Assembly (NCBI GenBank): GCA_964016885.1
Contig: OZ024748.1
Span: forward strand, 37,543,047-37,607,046
Length of the DNA stretch: 64,000 bases
From: Eledone cirrhosa
Taxonomy: Eukaryota > Mollusca > Cephalopoda > Octopoda > Eledonidae
Direction of reading: 5' to 3'
Positions 39,191 through 51,297 of this stretch are shown one piece after another. The notes below the pieces were generated by a model. The model saw only the letters and a program-made list of their open reading frames with translations, searched no databases and was not told where the DNA came from. The position numbers were made by a program, and so were the translations under genes. Positions within the stretch are counted from its first letter, which is position 1, and every line of letters starts with the position of its first letter.

Positions 39191-42068
39191 CTACCTCTAG
39201 ATCTAGTATGGCAATGTCAGTGTCAGTGTTAACTACCTCTAGATCTAGTATGACAATGTTAGTGTCAGTGTTAACTACCTCTAGATCTAGTATGGCAATG
39301 TCAGTGTCAGTGTTAACTATCTCTAGATCTAGTATGTCAGTGTCAATGTTAACTACCTCTAGATCTAGTGTGACAATGTTAGTGTCAGTGTTAACTACCA
39401 CTAGATCTAGTAACGCAATGTCAGTGTCAGTGTTAACTACCTCTAGATCTAGTATGACGATGTTAGTTTCAGTGTTATCTACCTCTAGATCTAGTATGAC
39501 AATGTTAGTATCAGTGTTAAATACCACTAGATCTAGTATGGCAATGTCAGTGTTAACTACCTCTAGATCTAGTATGGCAATGTAAGTGTTAACTACCTCT
39601 AGATCTAGTATGACAATGTAAGTGATAACTACCTTTAGATCTAGTATGGCAATGTAAGTGATAACTACCTCTAGATCTAGTATGGCAATGTATGTGATAA
39701 CTACCTCTAGATCTAGGATGACAATGTTAGTGTCAGTGTTAACTACCTCTAGATCTAGTATGGCAATGTCAGTGTTAACTACCACTAGATCTAGTATGAC
39801 AATGTTAGTGTCAGTGTTAACTACCACCAGATCTAGTATGGCAATGTTAGTGTCAGTGTTAACTACCTCTAGATCTAGTATGACAATGTTAGTGTCAGTG
39901 TTAACTACCTCTAGATCTAGTATGACAATGTCAGAGTTAACTACCACTAGATCTAGTATGTAAATGTCAGTGTCAGTGTTAACTACCACTAGATCTAGTA
40001 TGGCAATGTCAGTGTCAGTGTTAACTACCTCTAGATCTAGTATGACAATGTTAGTGTCAGTGTTAACTACCACTAGATCTAGTATGTCAATGTCAGTGTC
40101 AGTGATAACTACCTCTAGATCTAGTATGACAATGTCAGTGTTAACAACCTCTAGATCGAGTGTGACAATGTTAGTGTCAGTGTTAATTACCACTAGATCT
40201 AGTATGACAATGTTAGTATCAGTGTTAACTACCTCTAGATCTAGTATGGCAATGTCAGACTTAACTACCTCTAGATCTAGTATGGCAATGTCAGTGTTAA
40301 CTACCTCTAGGTCTAGTATGGCAATGTAAGTGTTAACTACCTCTAGATCTATTATGACAATGTTAGTGTCAGTGTTAACTACCTCTAGATCTAGTATGAC
40401 AATGTTAGTGTCAGAGTTTACTACCTCTAGATCTAGTGTGACAATGTTAGTGTCAGTGTTAACTACCTCTAGATCTATTATGACAATGTCAGTGTCAGTG
40501 TTAACTACCTCTAGATCTAGTATGACAATGTCAGTGTCAGTGTTAACTACCTCTAGATCTATTATGACAATGTCAGTGTCAGTGTTAACTACCTCTAGAT
40601 CTAGTATGACAATGTCAGTGTCAGAGTTAACTACCACTAGATCTAGTATGACAATGTCAGTGTCAGTGTTAACTACCTCTAGATCTAGTGTGACAATGTT
40701 AGTGTCAGTGTTAACTACCTCTAGATCTAGTATGGCAATCTCAGTGTCAGTGTTAACTACCTCTAGATCTAGTATGACAATGTTAGTGTCAGTGTTAACT
40801 ACCTCTAGATCTAGTATGGCAATGTCAGTGTCAGTGTTAACTACCTCTAGATCTAGTATGACAATGTTAGTGTCAGTGTTAACTACCTCTAGATCTAGTA
40901 TGGCAATGTCAGTGTCAGTGTTAACTACCTCTAGATCTATTATGACAATGTCAGTGTCAGTGTTAACTACCTCTAGATCTAGTATGACAATGTTAGTGTC
41001 AGTGTTAACTACCTCTAGATCTAGTATGGCAATGTTAGTGTCAGTGTTAACTACCTCTAGATCTAGTGTGACAATGTTAGTGTCAGTGTTAACTACCTCT
41101 AGATCTAGTATGGCAATGTCAGTGTCAGTGTTAACTACCTCTAGATCTAGTATGACAATGTTAGTGTCAGTGTTAACTACCTCTAGATCTAGTATGGCAA
41201 TGTCAATGTCAGTGTTAACTACCTCTAGATCTAGTATGACAATGTTAGTGTCAGTGTTAACTACCTCTAGATCTAGTATGGCAATGTCAGTGTCAGTGTT
41301 AACTACCTCTAGATCTAGTATGACAATTTTAGTGTCAGTGTTAACTACCTCTAGATCTAGTATGGCAATGTATGTGATAACTACCTCTAGATCTAGTATG
41401 GCAATGTATGTGATAACTACCTCTAGATCTAGGATGACAATGTTAGTGTCAGAGTTTACTACCTCTAGATCTAGTGTGACAATGTTAGTGACAGTGTTAA
41501 CTACCTCTAGATCTAGTATGACAATGTTAGTGTCAGTGTTAACTACCTCTAGATCTAGTATGGCAATGTCAGTGTTATCTACCACTAGATCTAGTATGAC
41601 AATGTTAGTGTCAGTGTTAACTACCTCTAGATCTAGTATGACAATGTTAGTGTCAGTGTTAACTACCACCAGATCTAGTATGGCAATGTCAGTGTCAGTG
41701 TTAACTACCTCTCGATCTAGTATGGCAATGTAAATGTTAACTACCACCAGATCTAGTATGGCAATGTTAGTGTCAGTGTTAACTACCTCTAGATCTAGTA
41801 TGACAATGTTAGTGTCAGTGTTAACTACCTCTAGATCTAGTATGACAATGTCAGTGTCAGTGTTAACTACCTCTAGATCTAGTATGACAATGTTAGTGTC
41901 AGTATTAACTACCTCTAGATCTAGTGTGACAATGTTAGTGTCAGTGATAACTACCTCTAGATCTAGTATGACAATGTTAGTGTCAGTGTTAACTACCACT
42001 AGATCTAGTATGACAATGTCAGTGTCAGTGTTAACTACCTCTAGATCTAGTATGACAAAGTGTCAGTG
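39191..42068. repeat. Domain B block B0, ends in first 38-mer
   Basis: This is the first domain B stretch. Early units include a rare form TAACGCAATG (near 39,411) that recurs near 44,531, and 36-mers with ATGTAAGTG and ATGTATGTG near 39,600-39,700. Markers shared with later blocks are CAGACTTAAC (near 40,256), an ATCTATTATGAC unit after a TAA at about 40,327, and ATGTAAATG near 41,730. The closing 38-mer is 42031-42068, with ACAAAGTGTC. Between about 40,730 and 41,330 ATGGCA units alternate with ATGACA units several times in a row. Confidence 0.9.
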
Positions 42069-45000
42069 TTAACTACCTCTAGATCTAGTATGACAATGTT
42101 ACTGTCAGTGTTAACTACCACTAGATCTAGCATGACAATGTTAGTATCAGTGTTAACTACCACTAGATCTAGTATGGCAATGTCAGTGTTAGTGTTAACT
42201 ACCACTAGATCTAGTATGGCAATGTCAGTGTCAGTGTTACCTACCTCTAGATCTAGTATGACAATGTTAGTGTCAGTTTTAACTACCACTAGATCTAGTA
42301 TGACAATGTCAGTGTCAGTGTTAACTACCTCTAGATCTAGTATGACAATGTCAGAGTTAACTACCACTAGATCTAGTATGTCAATGTCAGTGTCAGTGTT
42401 AACTACCTCTAGATCTAGTATGACAATGTTAGTGGCAGTGTTAACTACCACTAGATCTAGTATGTCAATGTCAGTGTCAGTGATAACTACCTCTAGATCT
42501 AGTATGACAATGTCAGTGTTAACTACCTCTAGATCTAGTATGGCAATGTCAGTGTCAGTGTTAACTACCTCTAGATCTAGTATGACAACGTCAGTGTCAG
42601 TGTAAACTACCGCTAGATCTAGTATGGCAATGTAAGTGTTAACTAGCTCTAGATCTAGTATGACAATATCAGTGTCAGTGTTAACTACCTCTAGATCTAG
42701 TATGACGATGTCAGTGTCAGTGTTAACTACCTCTAGATCTAGTATGACAATGTCAGTGTCAGTGTTAACTACCTCTAGATCTAGTATGACAATGTCAGTG
42801 TCAGTGTTAACTACCTCTAGATCTAGTATAACAATGTCAGTGTCAGTGATAACTACCTCTAGATCTATTATGACAATGTCAGTGTCAGTGTTAACTACCT
42901 CTAGATCTATTATGACAATGTCAGTGTCAGTGTTAACTACCTCTAGATCTAGTATAACAATGTCAGTGTCAGTGATAACTACCTCTAGATCTAGTATGAC
43001 AATGTCAGTGTCAGTGTTAACTACCTCTAGATCTAGTGTGACAATGTTAGTGTCAGTGTTAACTACCTCTAGATCTAGTATGACAATGTTAGTGTCAGTG
43101 TTAACTACCTCTAGATCTAGTATGGCAATGTCAGTGTTAACTACCTCTAGATCTAGTATGACAATGTTAGTGTCAGTGTTAACTACCTCTAGATCTAGTA
43201 TGGCAATGTCAGTGTCAATGTTAACTACCTCTTGATCTAGTATGACAATGTCAGTGTCAGTGTTAACTACCTCTAGATCTAGTATGACAATGTCAGTGTC
43301 AGTGTTTACTACCTCTAGATCTAGTATGACAATGTCAGTGTCAGTGTTAACTACCACTAGATCTAGTATGGCAATGTCAGTGTCAGTGTTAACTACCTCT
43401 AGATCTAGTGTGACAATGTTAGTGTCAGTGATAACTACCTCTAGATCTAGTGTGACAATGTTAGTGTCAGTGATAACTACCTCTAGATCTAGTATGACAA
43501 TGTTAGTGTCAGTGTTAACTACCACTAGATCTAGTATGACAATGTCAGTGTCAGTGTTAACTACCTCTAGATCTAGTATGACAATGTTAGTGTCAGTGTT
43601 AACTACCACTAGATCTAGTATGACAATGTTAGTATCAGTGTTAACTACCACTAGATCTAGTATGGCAATGTCAGTGTCAGTGTTAACTACCTCTAGATCT
43701 AGTATGGCAATGTCAGTGTTAACTACCTCTAGATCTAGTATGACAATGTTAGTGTCAGTGTTGACTACCTCTAGATCTAGTATGGCAATGTCAGTGTCAG
43801 TGTTAACTACCTCTAGATCTAGTATGGCAATGTAAGTGTTAACTACCTCTAGATCTAGTATGACAATGTTAGTGTCAGTGTTAACTACCTCTAAATCTAG
43901 TATGACAATGTCAGTGTCAGTGTTAACTACCTCTAGATCTAGTGTGACAATGTTAGTGTCAATGTTACCTACCTCTAGATCTATTATGAAAATGTTAGTG
44001 TCAGTGTTACCTACCTCTACATCTAGTATGACAATGTTAGTGTCAGTGTTAACTAGCTCTAGATCTAGTATGACAATGTTAGTGTCAGTGTTAACTACCT
44101 CTAGATCTAGTGTGACAATGTTAGTGTCAGTGTTAACTACCTCTAGATCTAGTATGACAACGTCAGTGTCAGTGTTAACTACCTCTAGATCTAGTATAAC
44201 AATGTCAGTGACAGTGATAACTACCTCTAGATCTAGTATGACAATGTCAGTGTCAGTGTTAACTACCTCTAGATCTAGTATGACAATGTTAGTGTCAGTG
44301 TTAACTACCACTAGATCTAGTATGTCAATATCAGTGTCAGTGATAACTACCTCTAGATCTAGTATGACAATGTCAGTGTCAGTGTTAACTACCTCTAGAT
44401 CGAGTGTGACAATGTTATTGTCAGTGTTAACTACCACTAGATCTAGTATGTCAATGTCAGTGTCAGTGTTAACTACCTCGAGATCTAGTATGACAATGTT
44501 AGTGTCAGTGTTAACTACCACTAGATCTAGTAACGCAATGTCAGTGTCAGTGTTAACTACCTCTAGATCTAGTATGACGATGTTAGTGTCAGTGTTATCT
44601 ACCTCTAGATCTAGTATGACAATGTTAGTATCAGTGTTAACTACCACTAGATCTAGTATGGCAATGTCAGTGTTAACTACCTCTAGATCTAGTATGGCAA
44701 TGTAAGTGTTAACTACCTCTAGATCGAGTATGACAATGTATGTGATAACTACCTCTAGATCTAGTATGGCAATATATGTGATAACTACCTCTAGATCTAG
44801 GATGACAATGTTAGTGTCAGTGTTAACTACCTCTAGATCTAGTATGGCAATGTCAGTGTTAACTACCACTAGATCTAGTATGACAATGTTAGTGTCAGTG
44901 TTAACTACCTCTAGATCTAGTATGACAATGTTAGTGTCAGTGTTAACTACCACCAGATCTAGTATGGCAATGTCAGTGTCAGTGTTAACTACCTCTCGAT

Positions 45001-45352
45001 CTAGTATGGCAATGTAAATGTTAACTACCACCAGATCTAGTATGGCAATGTTAGTGTCAGTGTTAACTACCTCTAGATCTAGTATGACAATGTTAGTGTC
45101 AGTGTTAACTACCTCTAGATCTAGTATGACAATGTCAGTGTCAGTGTTAACTACCTCTAGATCTAGTATGACAATGTTAGTGTCAGTGTTAACTACCTCT
45201 AGATCTAGTGTGACAATGTTAGTGTCAGTGATAACTACCTCTAGATCTAGTATGACAATGTTAGTGTCAGTGTTAACTACCACTAGATCTAGTATGACAA
45301 TGTCAGTGTCAGTGTTAACTACCTCTAGATCTAGTATGACAAAGTGTCAGTG
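42069..45352. repeat. Domain B block B1, 3,284 bp, two blocks without a 38-mer between
   Basis: The first half (to about 43,560) matches the 1,694-bp blocks, including ACCGCTAG near 42,609 and CTCTTGATC near 43,230. It is 168 bp (four units) shorter before that marker. The second half matches the following part of block B4. Where B4 is preceded by a 38-mer, here the flanking units join directly near 43,557, so this copy lacks the whole 38-mer. The closing 38-mer is 45315-45352. Confidence 0.88.
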
Positions 45353-47310
45353 TTAACTATCTCTAGATCTAGTATGACAATGTTAGTGTCAGTGTTAACT
45401 ACCACTAGATCTAGTATGACAATGTTAGTATCAGTGTTAACTACCACTAGATCTAGTATGGCAATGTCAGTGTCAGTGTTAACTACCACTAGATCTAGTA
45501 TGGCAATGTCAGTGTCAGTGTTACCTACCTCTAGATCTAGTATGACAATGTTAGAGTCAGTGTTAACTACCACTAGATCTAGTATGACAATGTCAGTGTC
45601 AGTGTTCACTACCTCTAGATCTAGTATGACAATGTCAGAGTTAACTACCACTAGATCTAGTATGTAAATGTCAGTGTCAGTGTTAACTACCTCTAGATCT
45701 AGTATGACAATGTTAGTGTCAGTGTTAACTACCACTAGATCTAGTATGTCAATGTCAGTGTCAGTGATAACTACCTCTAGATCTAGTATGACAATGTCAG
45801 TGTTAACTACCTCTAGATCGAGTGTGACAATGTTAGTGTCAGTGTTAATTACCACTAGATCTAGTATGTCAATGTCAGTGTCAGTGTTAACTACCTCTAG
45901 ATCTAGTATGACAATGTTAGTGTCAGTGTTAACTACCTCTAGATCTAGTATGACAATGTTAGTATCAGTGTTAACTACCTCTAGATCTAGTATGGCAATG
46001 TCAGACTTAACTACCTCTAGATCTAGTATGGCAATGTCAGTGTTAACTACCTCTAGATCTAGTATGGCAATGTAAGTGTTAACTACCTCTAGATCTATTA
46101 TGACAATGTTAGTGTCAGTGTTAACTACCTCTAGATCTAGTATGACAATGTTAGTATCAGAGTTTACTACCTCTAGATCTAGTGTGACAATGTTAGTGTC
46201 AGTGGTAACTACCTCTAGATCTATTATGACAATGTCAGTGTCAGTGTTAACTACCTCTAGATCTAGTATGACAATGTCAGTGTCAGTGTTAACTACCTCT
46301 AGATCTATTATGACAATGTCAGTGTCAGTGTTAACTACCTCTAGATCTAGTATGACAATGTCAGTGTCAGAGTTAACTACCACTAGATCTAGTATGACAA
46401 TGTCAGTGTCAGTGTTAACTACCTCTAGATCTAGTGTGACAATGTTAGTGTCAGTGTTAACTACCTCTAGATCTAGTATGACAATGTCAGTGTCAGTGTT
46501 AACTACCTCTAGATCTAGTATGACAATTTTAGTGTCAGTGTTAACTACCTCTAGATCTAGTATGGCAATGTCAGTGTCAGTGTTAACTATCTCTAGATCT
46601 AGTATGGCAATGTATGTGATAACTACCTCTAGATCTAGTATGTCAATGTATGTGATAACTACCTCTAGATCTAGGATGACAATGTTAGTGTCAGAGTTTA
46701 CTACCTCTAGATCTAGTGTGACAATATTAGTGACAGTATTAACTACCTCTAGATCTAGTATGACAATGTTAGTGTCAGTGTTAACTACCTCTAGATCTAG
46801 TATGGCAATGTCAGTGTTAACTACCACTAGATCTAGTATGACAATGTTAGTGTCAGTGTTAACTACCTCTAGATCTAGTATGACAATGTTAGTGTCAGTG
46901 TTAACTACCACCAGATCTAGTATGGCAATGTCAGTGTCAGTGTTAACTACCTCTCGATCTAGTATGGCAATGTAAATGTTAACTACCACCAGATCTAGTA
47001 TGGCAATGTTAGTGTCAGTGTTAACTACCTCTAGATCTAGTATGACAATGTTAGTGTCAGTGTTAACTACCTCTAGATCTAGTATGACAATGTCAGTGTC
47101 AGTGTTAACTACCTCTAGATCTAGTATGACAATGTTAGTGTCAGTGTTAACTACCTCTAGATCTAGTGTGACAATGTTAGTGTCAGTGATAACTACCTCT
47201 AGATCTAGTATGACAATGTTAGTGTCAGTGTTAACTACCACTAGATCTAGTATGACAATGTCAGTGTCAGTGTTAACTACCTCTAGATCTAGTATGACAA
47301 AGTATCAGTG
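45353..47310. repeat. Domain B block B2, 1,958 bp
   Basis: It carries the CAGACTTAAC marker (46,002), the ATCTATTATG units near 46,090-46,310, a GAGTTTACTACC unit near 46,155 and again near 46,694, and ATGTAAATG at 46,971. It closes with the first AAGTAT-type 38-mer (47273-47310). It resembles the second half of B0 and blocks B4, B7 and B10. Confidence 0.9.
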
Positions 47311-49004
47311 TTAACTACCTCTAGATCTAGTATGACAATGTTAGTGTCAGTGTTAACTACCACTAGATCTAGTATGACAATGTTAGTATCAGTATTAACT
47401 ACCACTAGATCTAGTATGGCAATGTCAGTGTCAGTGTTAACTACCACTAGATCTAGTATGGCAATGTCAGTGTCAGTGTTACCTACCTCTAGATCTAGTA
47501 TGACAATGTTAGTGTCAGTGTTAACTACCACTAGATCTAGTATGACAATGTCAGTGTCAGTGTTAACTACCTCTAGATCTAGTATGACAATGTCAGAGTT
47601 AACTACCACTAGATCTAGTATGTCAATGTCAGTGTCAGTGTTAACTACCTCTAGATCTAGTATGACAATGTTAGTGGCAGTTTTAACTACCACTAGATCT
47701 AGTATGTCAATGTCAGTGTCAGTGATAACTACCTCTAGATCTAGTATGACAATGTCAGTGTTAACTACCTCTAGATCTAGTATGGCAATGTCAGTGTCAG
47801 TGTTAACTACCTCTAGATCTAGTATGACAACGTCAGTGTCAGTGTTAACTACCTCTAGATCTAGTATGACAATGTCAGTGTCAGTGTTAACTACCTCTAG
47901 ATCTAGTATGACAACGTCAGTGTCAGTGTTAACTACCTCTAGATCTAGTATGGCAATGTCAGTGTCAGTGTTAACTACCTCTAGATCTAGTATGACAACG
48001 TCAGTGTCAGTGTTAACTACCGCTAGATCTAGTATGGCAATGTAAGTGTTAACTAGCTCTAGATCTAGTATGACAATGTCAGTGTCAGTGTTAACTACCT
48101 CTAGATCTAGTATGACAATGTCAGTGTCAGTGTTAACTACCTCTAGATCTAGTATGACAATGTCAGTGTCAGTGTTAACTACCTCCAGATCTAGTATGAC
48201 AATGTCAGTGTCAGTGTTAACTACCTCTAGATCTAGTATAACAATGTCAGTGTCAGTGATAACTACCTCTAGATCTATTATGACAATGTCAGTGTCAGTG
48301 TTAACTACCTCTAGATCTATTATGACAATGTCAGTGTCAGTGTTAACTACCTCTAGATCTAGTATAACAATGTCAGTGTCAGTGATAACTACCTCTAGAT
48401 CTAGTATGACAATGTCAGTGTCAGTGTTAACTACCTCTAGATCTAGTGTGACAATGTTAGTGTCAGTGTTAACTACCTCTAGATCTAGTATGACAATGTT
48501 AGTGTCAGTGTTAACTACCTCTAGATCTAGTATGGCAATGTCAGTGTTAACTACCTCTAGATCTAGTATGACAATGTTAGTGTCAGTGTTAACTACCTCT
48601 AGATCTAGTATGGCAATGTCAGTGTCAGTGTTAACTACCTCTTGATCTAGTATGACAATGTCAGTGTCAGTGTTAACTACCTCTAGATCTAGTATGACAA
48701 TGTCAGTGTCAGTGTTAACTACCTCTAGATCTAGTATGACAATGTCAGTGTCAGTGTTAACTACCACTAGATCTAGTATGTCAACGTCAGTGTCAGTCTT
48801 AACTACCTCTAGATCTAGTGTGACAATGTTAGTGTCAGTGATAACTACCTCTAGATCTAGTGTGACAATGTTAGTGTCAGTGATAACTACCTCTAGATCT
48901 AGTATGACAATGTTAGTGTCAGTGTTAACTACCACTAGATCTAGTATGACAATGTCAGTGTCAGTGTTAACTACCTCTAGATCTAGTATGACAAAGTGTC
49001 AGTG
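47311..49004. repeat. Domain B 1,694-bp block, copy 1
   Basis: It follows an AAGTAT 38-mer and ends in an AAGTGT 38-mer (48967-49004). Its length fits 36 units of 42 bp, four of 36 bp and one of 38 bp. Landmarks are a run of ACAACGTCAG units near 47,820-48,000, ACCGCTAG at 48,019, paired TATAACAATG units, and CTCTTGATC near 48,640. A private TCCAGATC is near 48,183. Confidence 0.93.
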
Positions 49005-51297
49005 TTAACTACCTCTAGATCTAGTATGACAATGTTAGTGTCAGTGTTAACTACCACTAGATCTAGTATGACAATGTTAGTATCAGTGTTAACTACCACT
49101 AGATCTAGTATGGCAATGTCAGTGTCAGTGTTAACTACCTCTAGATCTAGTATGGCAATGTCAGTGTTAACTACCTCTAGATCTAGTATGACAATGTTAG
49201 TGTCAGTGTTGACTACCTCTAGATCTAGTATGGCAATGTCAGTGTCAGTGTTAACTACCTCTAGATCTAGTATGGCAATGTAAGTGTTAACTACCTCTAG
49301 ATCTAGTATGACAATGTTAGTGTCAGTGTTAACTACCTCTAAATCTAGTATGACAATCTCAGTGTCAGTGTTAACTACCTCTAGATCTAGTGTGACAATG
49401 TTAGTGTCAATGTTACCTACCTCTAGATCTATTATGAAAATGTTAGTGTCAGTGTTACCTACCTCTACATCTAGTATGACAATGTTAGTGTCAGTGTTAA
49501 CTAGCTCTAGATCTAGTATGACAATGTTAGTGTCAGTGTTAACTACCTCTAGATCTAGTGTGACAATGTTAGTGTCAGTGTTAACTACCTCTAGATCTAG
49601 TATGACAACGTCAGTGTCAGTGTTAACTACCTCTAGATCTAGTATAACAATGTCAGTGACAGTGATAACTACCTCTAGATCTAGTATGACAATGTCAGTG
49701 TCAGTGTTAACTACCTCTAGATCTAGTATGACAATGTTAGTGTCAGTGTTAACTACCACTAGATCTAGTATGTCAATGTCAGTGTCAGTGATAACTACCT
49801 CTAGATCTAGTATGACAATGTCAGTGTCAGTGTTAACTACCTCTAGATCGAGTGTGACAATGTTAGTGTCAGTGTTAATTACCACTAGATCTAGTATGTC
49901 AATGTCAGTGTCAGTGTTAACTACCTCTAGATCTAGTATGACAATGTTAGTGTCAGTGTTAACTACCTCTAGATCTAGTATGACAATGTTAGTATCAGTG
50001 TTAACTACCTCTAGATCTAGTATGGCAATGTCAGACTTAACTACCTCTAGATCTAGTATGGCAATGTCAGTGTTAACTACCTCTAGATCTAGTATGGCAA
50101 TGTAAGTGTTAACTACCTCTAGATCTATTATGACAATGTTAGTGTCAGTGTTAACTACCTCTAGATCTAGTATGACAATGTTAGTGTCAGAGTTTACTAC
50201 CTCTAGATCTAGTGTGACAATGTTAGTGTCAGTGGTAACTACCTCTAGATCTATTATGACAATGTCAGTGTCAGTGTTAACTACCTCTAGATCTAGTATG
50301 ACAATGTCAGTGTCAGTGTTAACTACCTCTAGATCTAGTATGACAATGTCAGTGTCAGAGTTAACTACCACTAGATCTAGTATGACAATGTCAGTGTCAG
50401 TGTTAACTACCTCTAGATCTAGTGTGACAATGTTAGTGTCAGTGTTAACTACCTCTAGATCTAGTATGACAATGTCATGTCAGTGTTAACTACCTCTAGA
50501 TCTAGTATGACAATTTTAGTGTCAGTGTTAACTACCTCTAGATCTAGTATGGCAATGTCAGTGTCAGTGTTAACTATCTCTAGATCTAGTATGGCAATGT
50601 ATGTGATAACTACCTCTAGATCTAGTATGTCAATGTATGTGATAACTACCTCTAGATCTAGGATGACAATGTTAGTGTCAGAGTTTACTACCTCTAGATC
50701 TAGTGTGACAATATTAGTGACAGTATTAACTACCTCTAGATCTAGTATGACAATGTTAGTGTCAGTGTTAACTACCTCTAGATCTAGTATGGCAATGTCA
50801 GTGTTAACTACCACTAGATCTAGTATGACAATGTTAGTGTCAGTGTTAACTACCTCTAGATCTAGTATGACAATGTTAGTGTCAGTGTTAACTACCACCA
50901 GATCTAGTATGGCAATGTCAGTGTCAGTGTTAACTACCTCTCGATCTAGTATGGCAATGTAAATGTTAACTACCACCAGATCTAGTATGGCAATGTTAGT
51001 GTCAGTGTTAACTACCTCTAGATCTAGTATGACAATGTTAGTGTCAGTGTTAACTACCTCTAGATCTAGTATGACAATGTCAGTGTCAGTGTTAACTACC
51101 TCTAGATCTAGTATGACAATGTTAGTGTCAGTGTTAACTACCTCTAGATCTAGTGTGACAATGTTAGTGTCAGTGATAACTACCTCTAGATCTAGTATGA
51201 CAATGTTAGTGTCAGTGTTAACTACCACTAGATCTAGTATGACAATGTCAGTGTCAGTGTTAACTACCTCTAGATCTAGTATGACAAAGTATCAGTG
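49005..51297. repeat. Domain B block B4, 2,293 bp, with a 41-mer
   Basis: It combines a proximal part with CTAAATC (near 49,340), ATGAAAATG (near 49,435) and CTACATC (near 49,466) and a distal part like B2. Compared with B2 the distal part is 43 bp shorter from CAGACTTAAC to the end: one 42-mer is lost near 50,320 and one base is lost in the 41-mer at 50445-50485. It closes with an AAGTAT 38-mer (51260-51297). Confidence 0.9.
50445..50485. repeat. 41-bp unit with single-base deletion
   Basis: The unit reads ATGTCATGTCAGTG where sister blocks (B2 near 46,485, B7 near 55,932) read ATGTCAGTGTCAGTG. One G is missing. It is the only 41-mer I found and it breaks both long open frames at this point, so it is a private change of block B4. 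Confidence 0.93.

Larger units (their letters stand above)
1..41999 (-). other. Minus-strand frame with no stop seen (about 13,999 codons)
   Basis: Read on the minus strand from a GTG at 41997-41999, the register with codons at positions divisible by three encodes a 14-residue repeat (VVNTDTNIVILDLE). It shows no stop to the window edge. I checked every variant class I could see, not each codon by machine. All unit lengths here are 42 or 36, so the register holds. I do not call this a gene. Only one single-base change in the consensus (GAG to TAG, out of 126 possible) would create a stop, so an open frame is expected without selection. There is no start context, splice evidence or unique flank. 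Confidence 0.5.
22..42072 (+). other. Plus-strand open segments in one register, broken by stops
   Basis: The plus-strand register at positions 1 mod 3 reads as a 14-residue repeat (MTMLVSVLTTSRSS). It is open for up to 1,006 codons at a time (32,440-35,460) and interrupted by TAA and TAG in the marker units. In this frame seven single-base changes per consensus unit give a stop, and several are realised (TTA to TAA, TCA to TAA, and AGA to TGA further right near 43,233). The segment edges coincide with satellite HOR markers, so I regard the frame as a by-product of the repeat, not coding sequence. Confidence 0.6.

Noticed and set aside
22..39585. Long plus-strand open frames as genes for a serine/threonine-rich repeat protein
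   Set aside because: Frames begin and end at satellite marker variants, stops recur at HOR positions, the peptide is only the translated unit, and there is no unique N- or C-terminal sequence or promoter.
50445..50485. Programmed frameshift site
   Set aside because: It is a single missing G in one block only, with no coding context; a private deletion or sequencing error is simpler.
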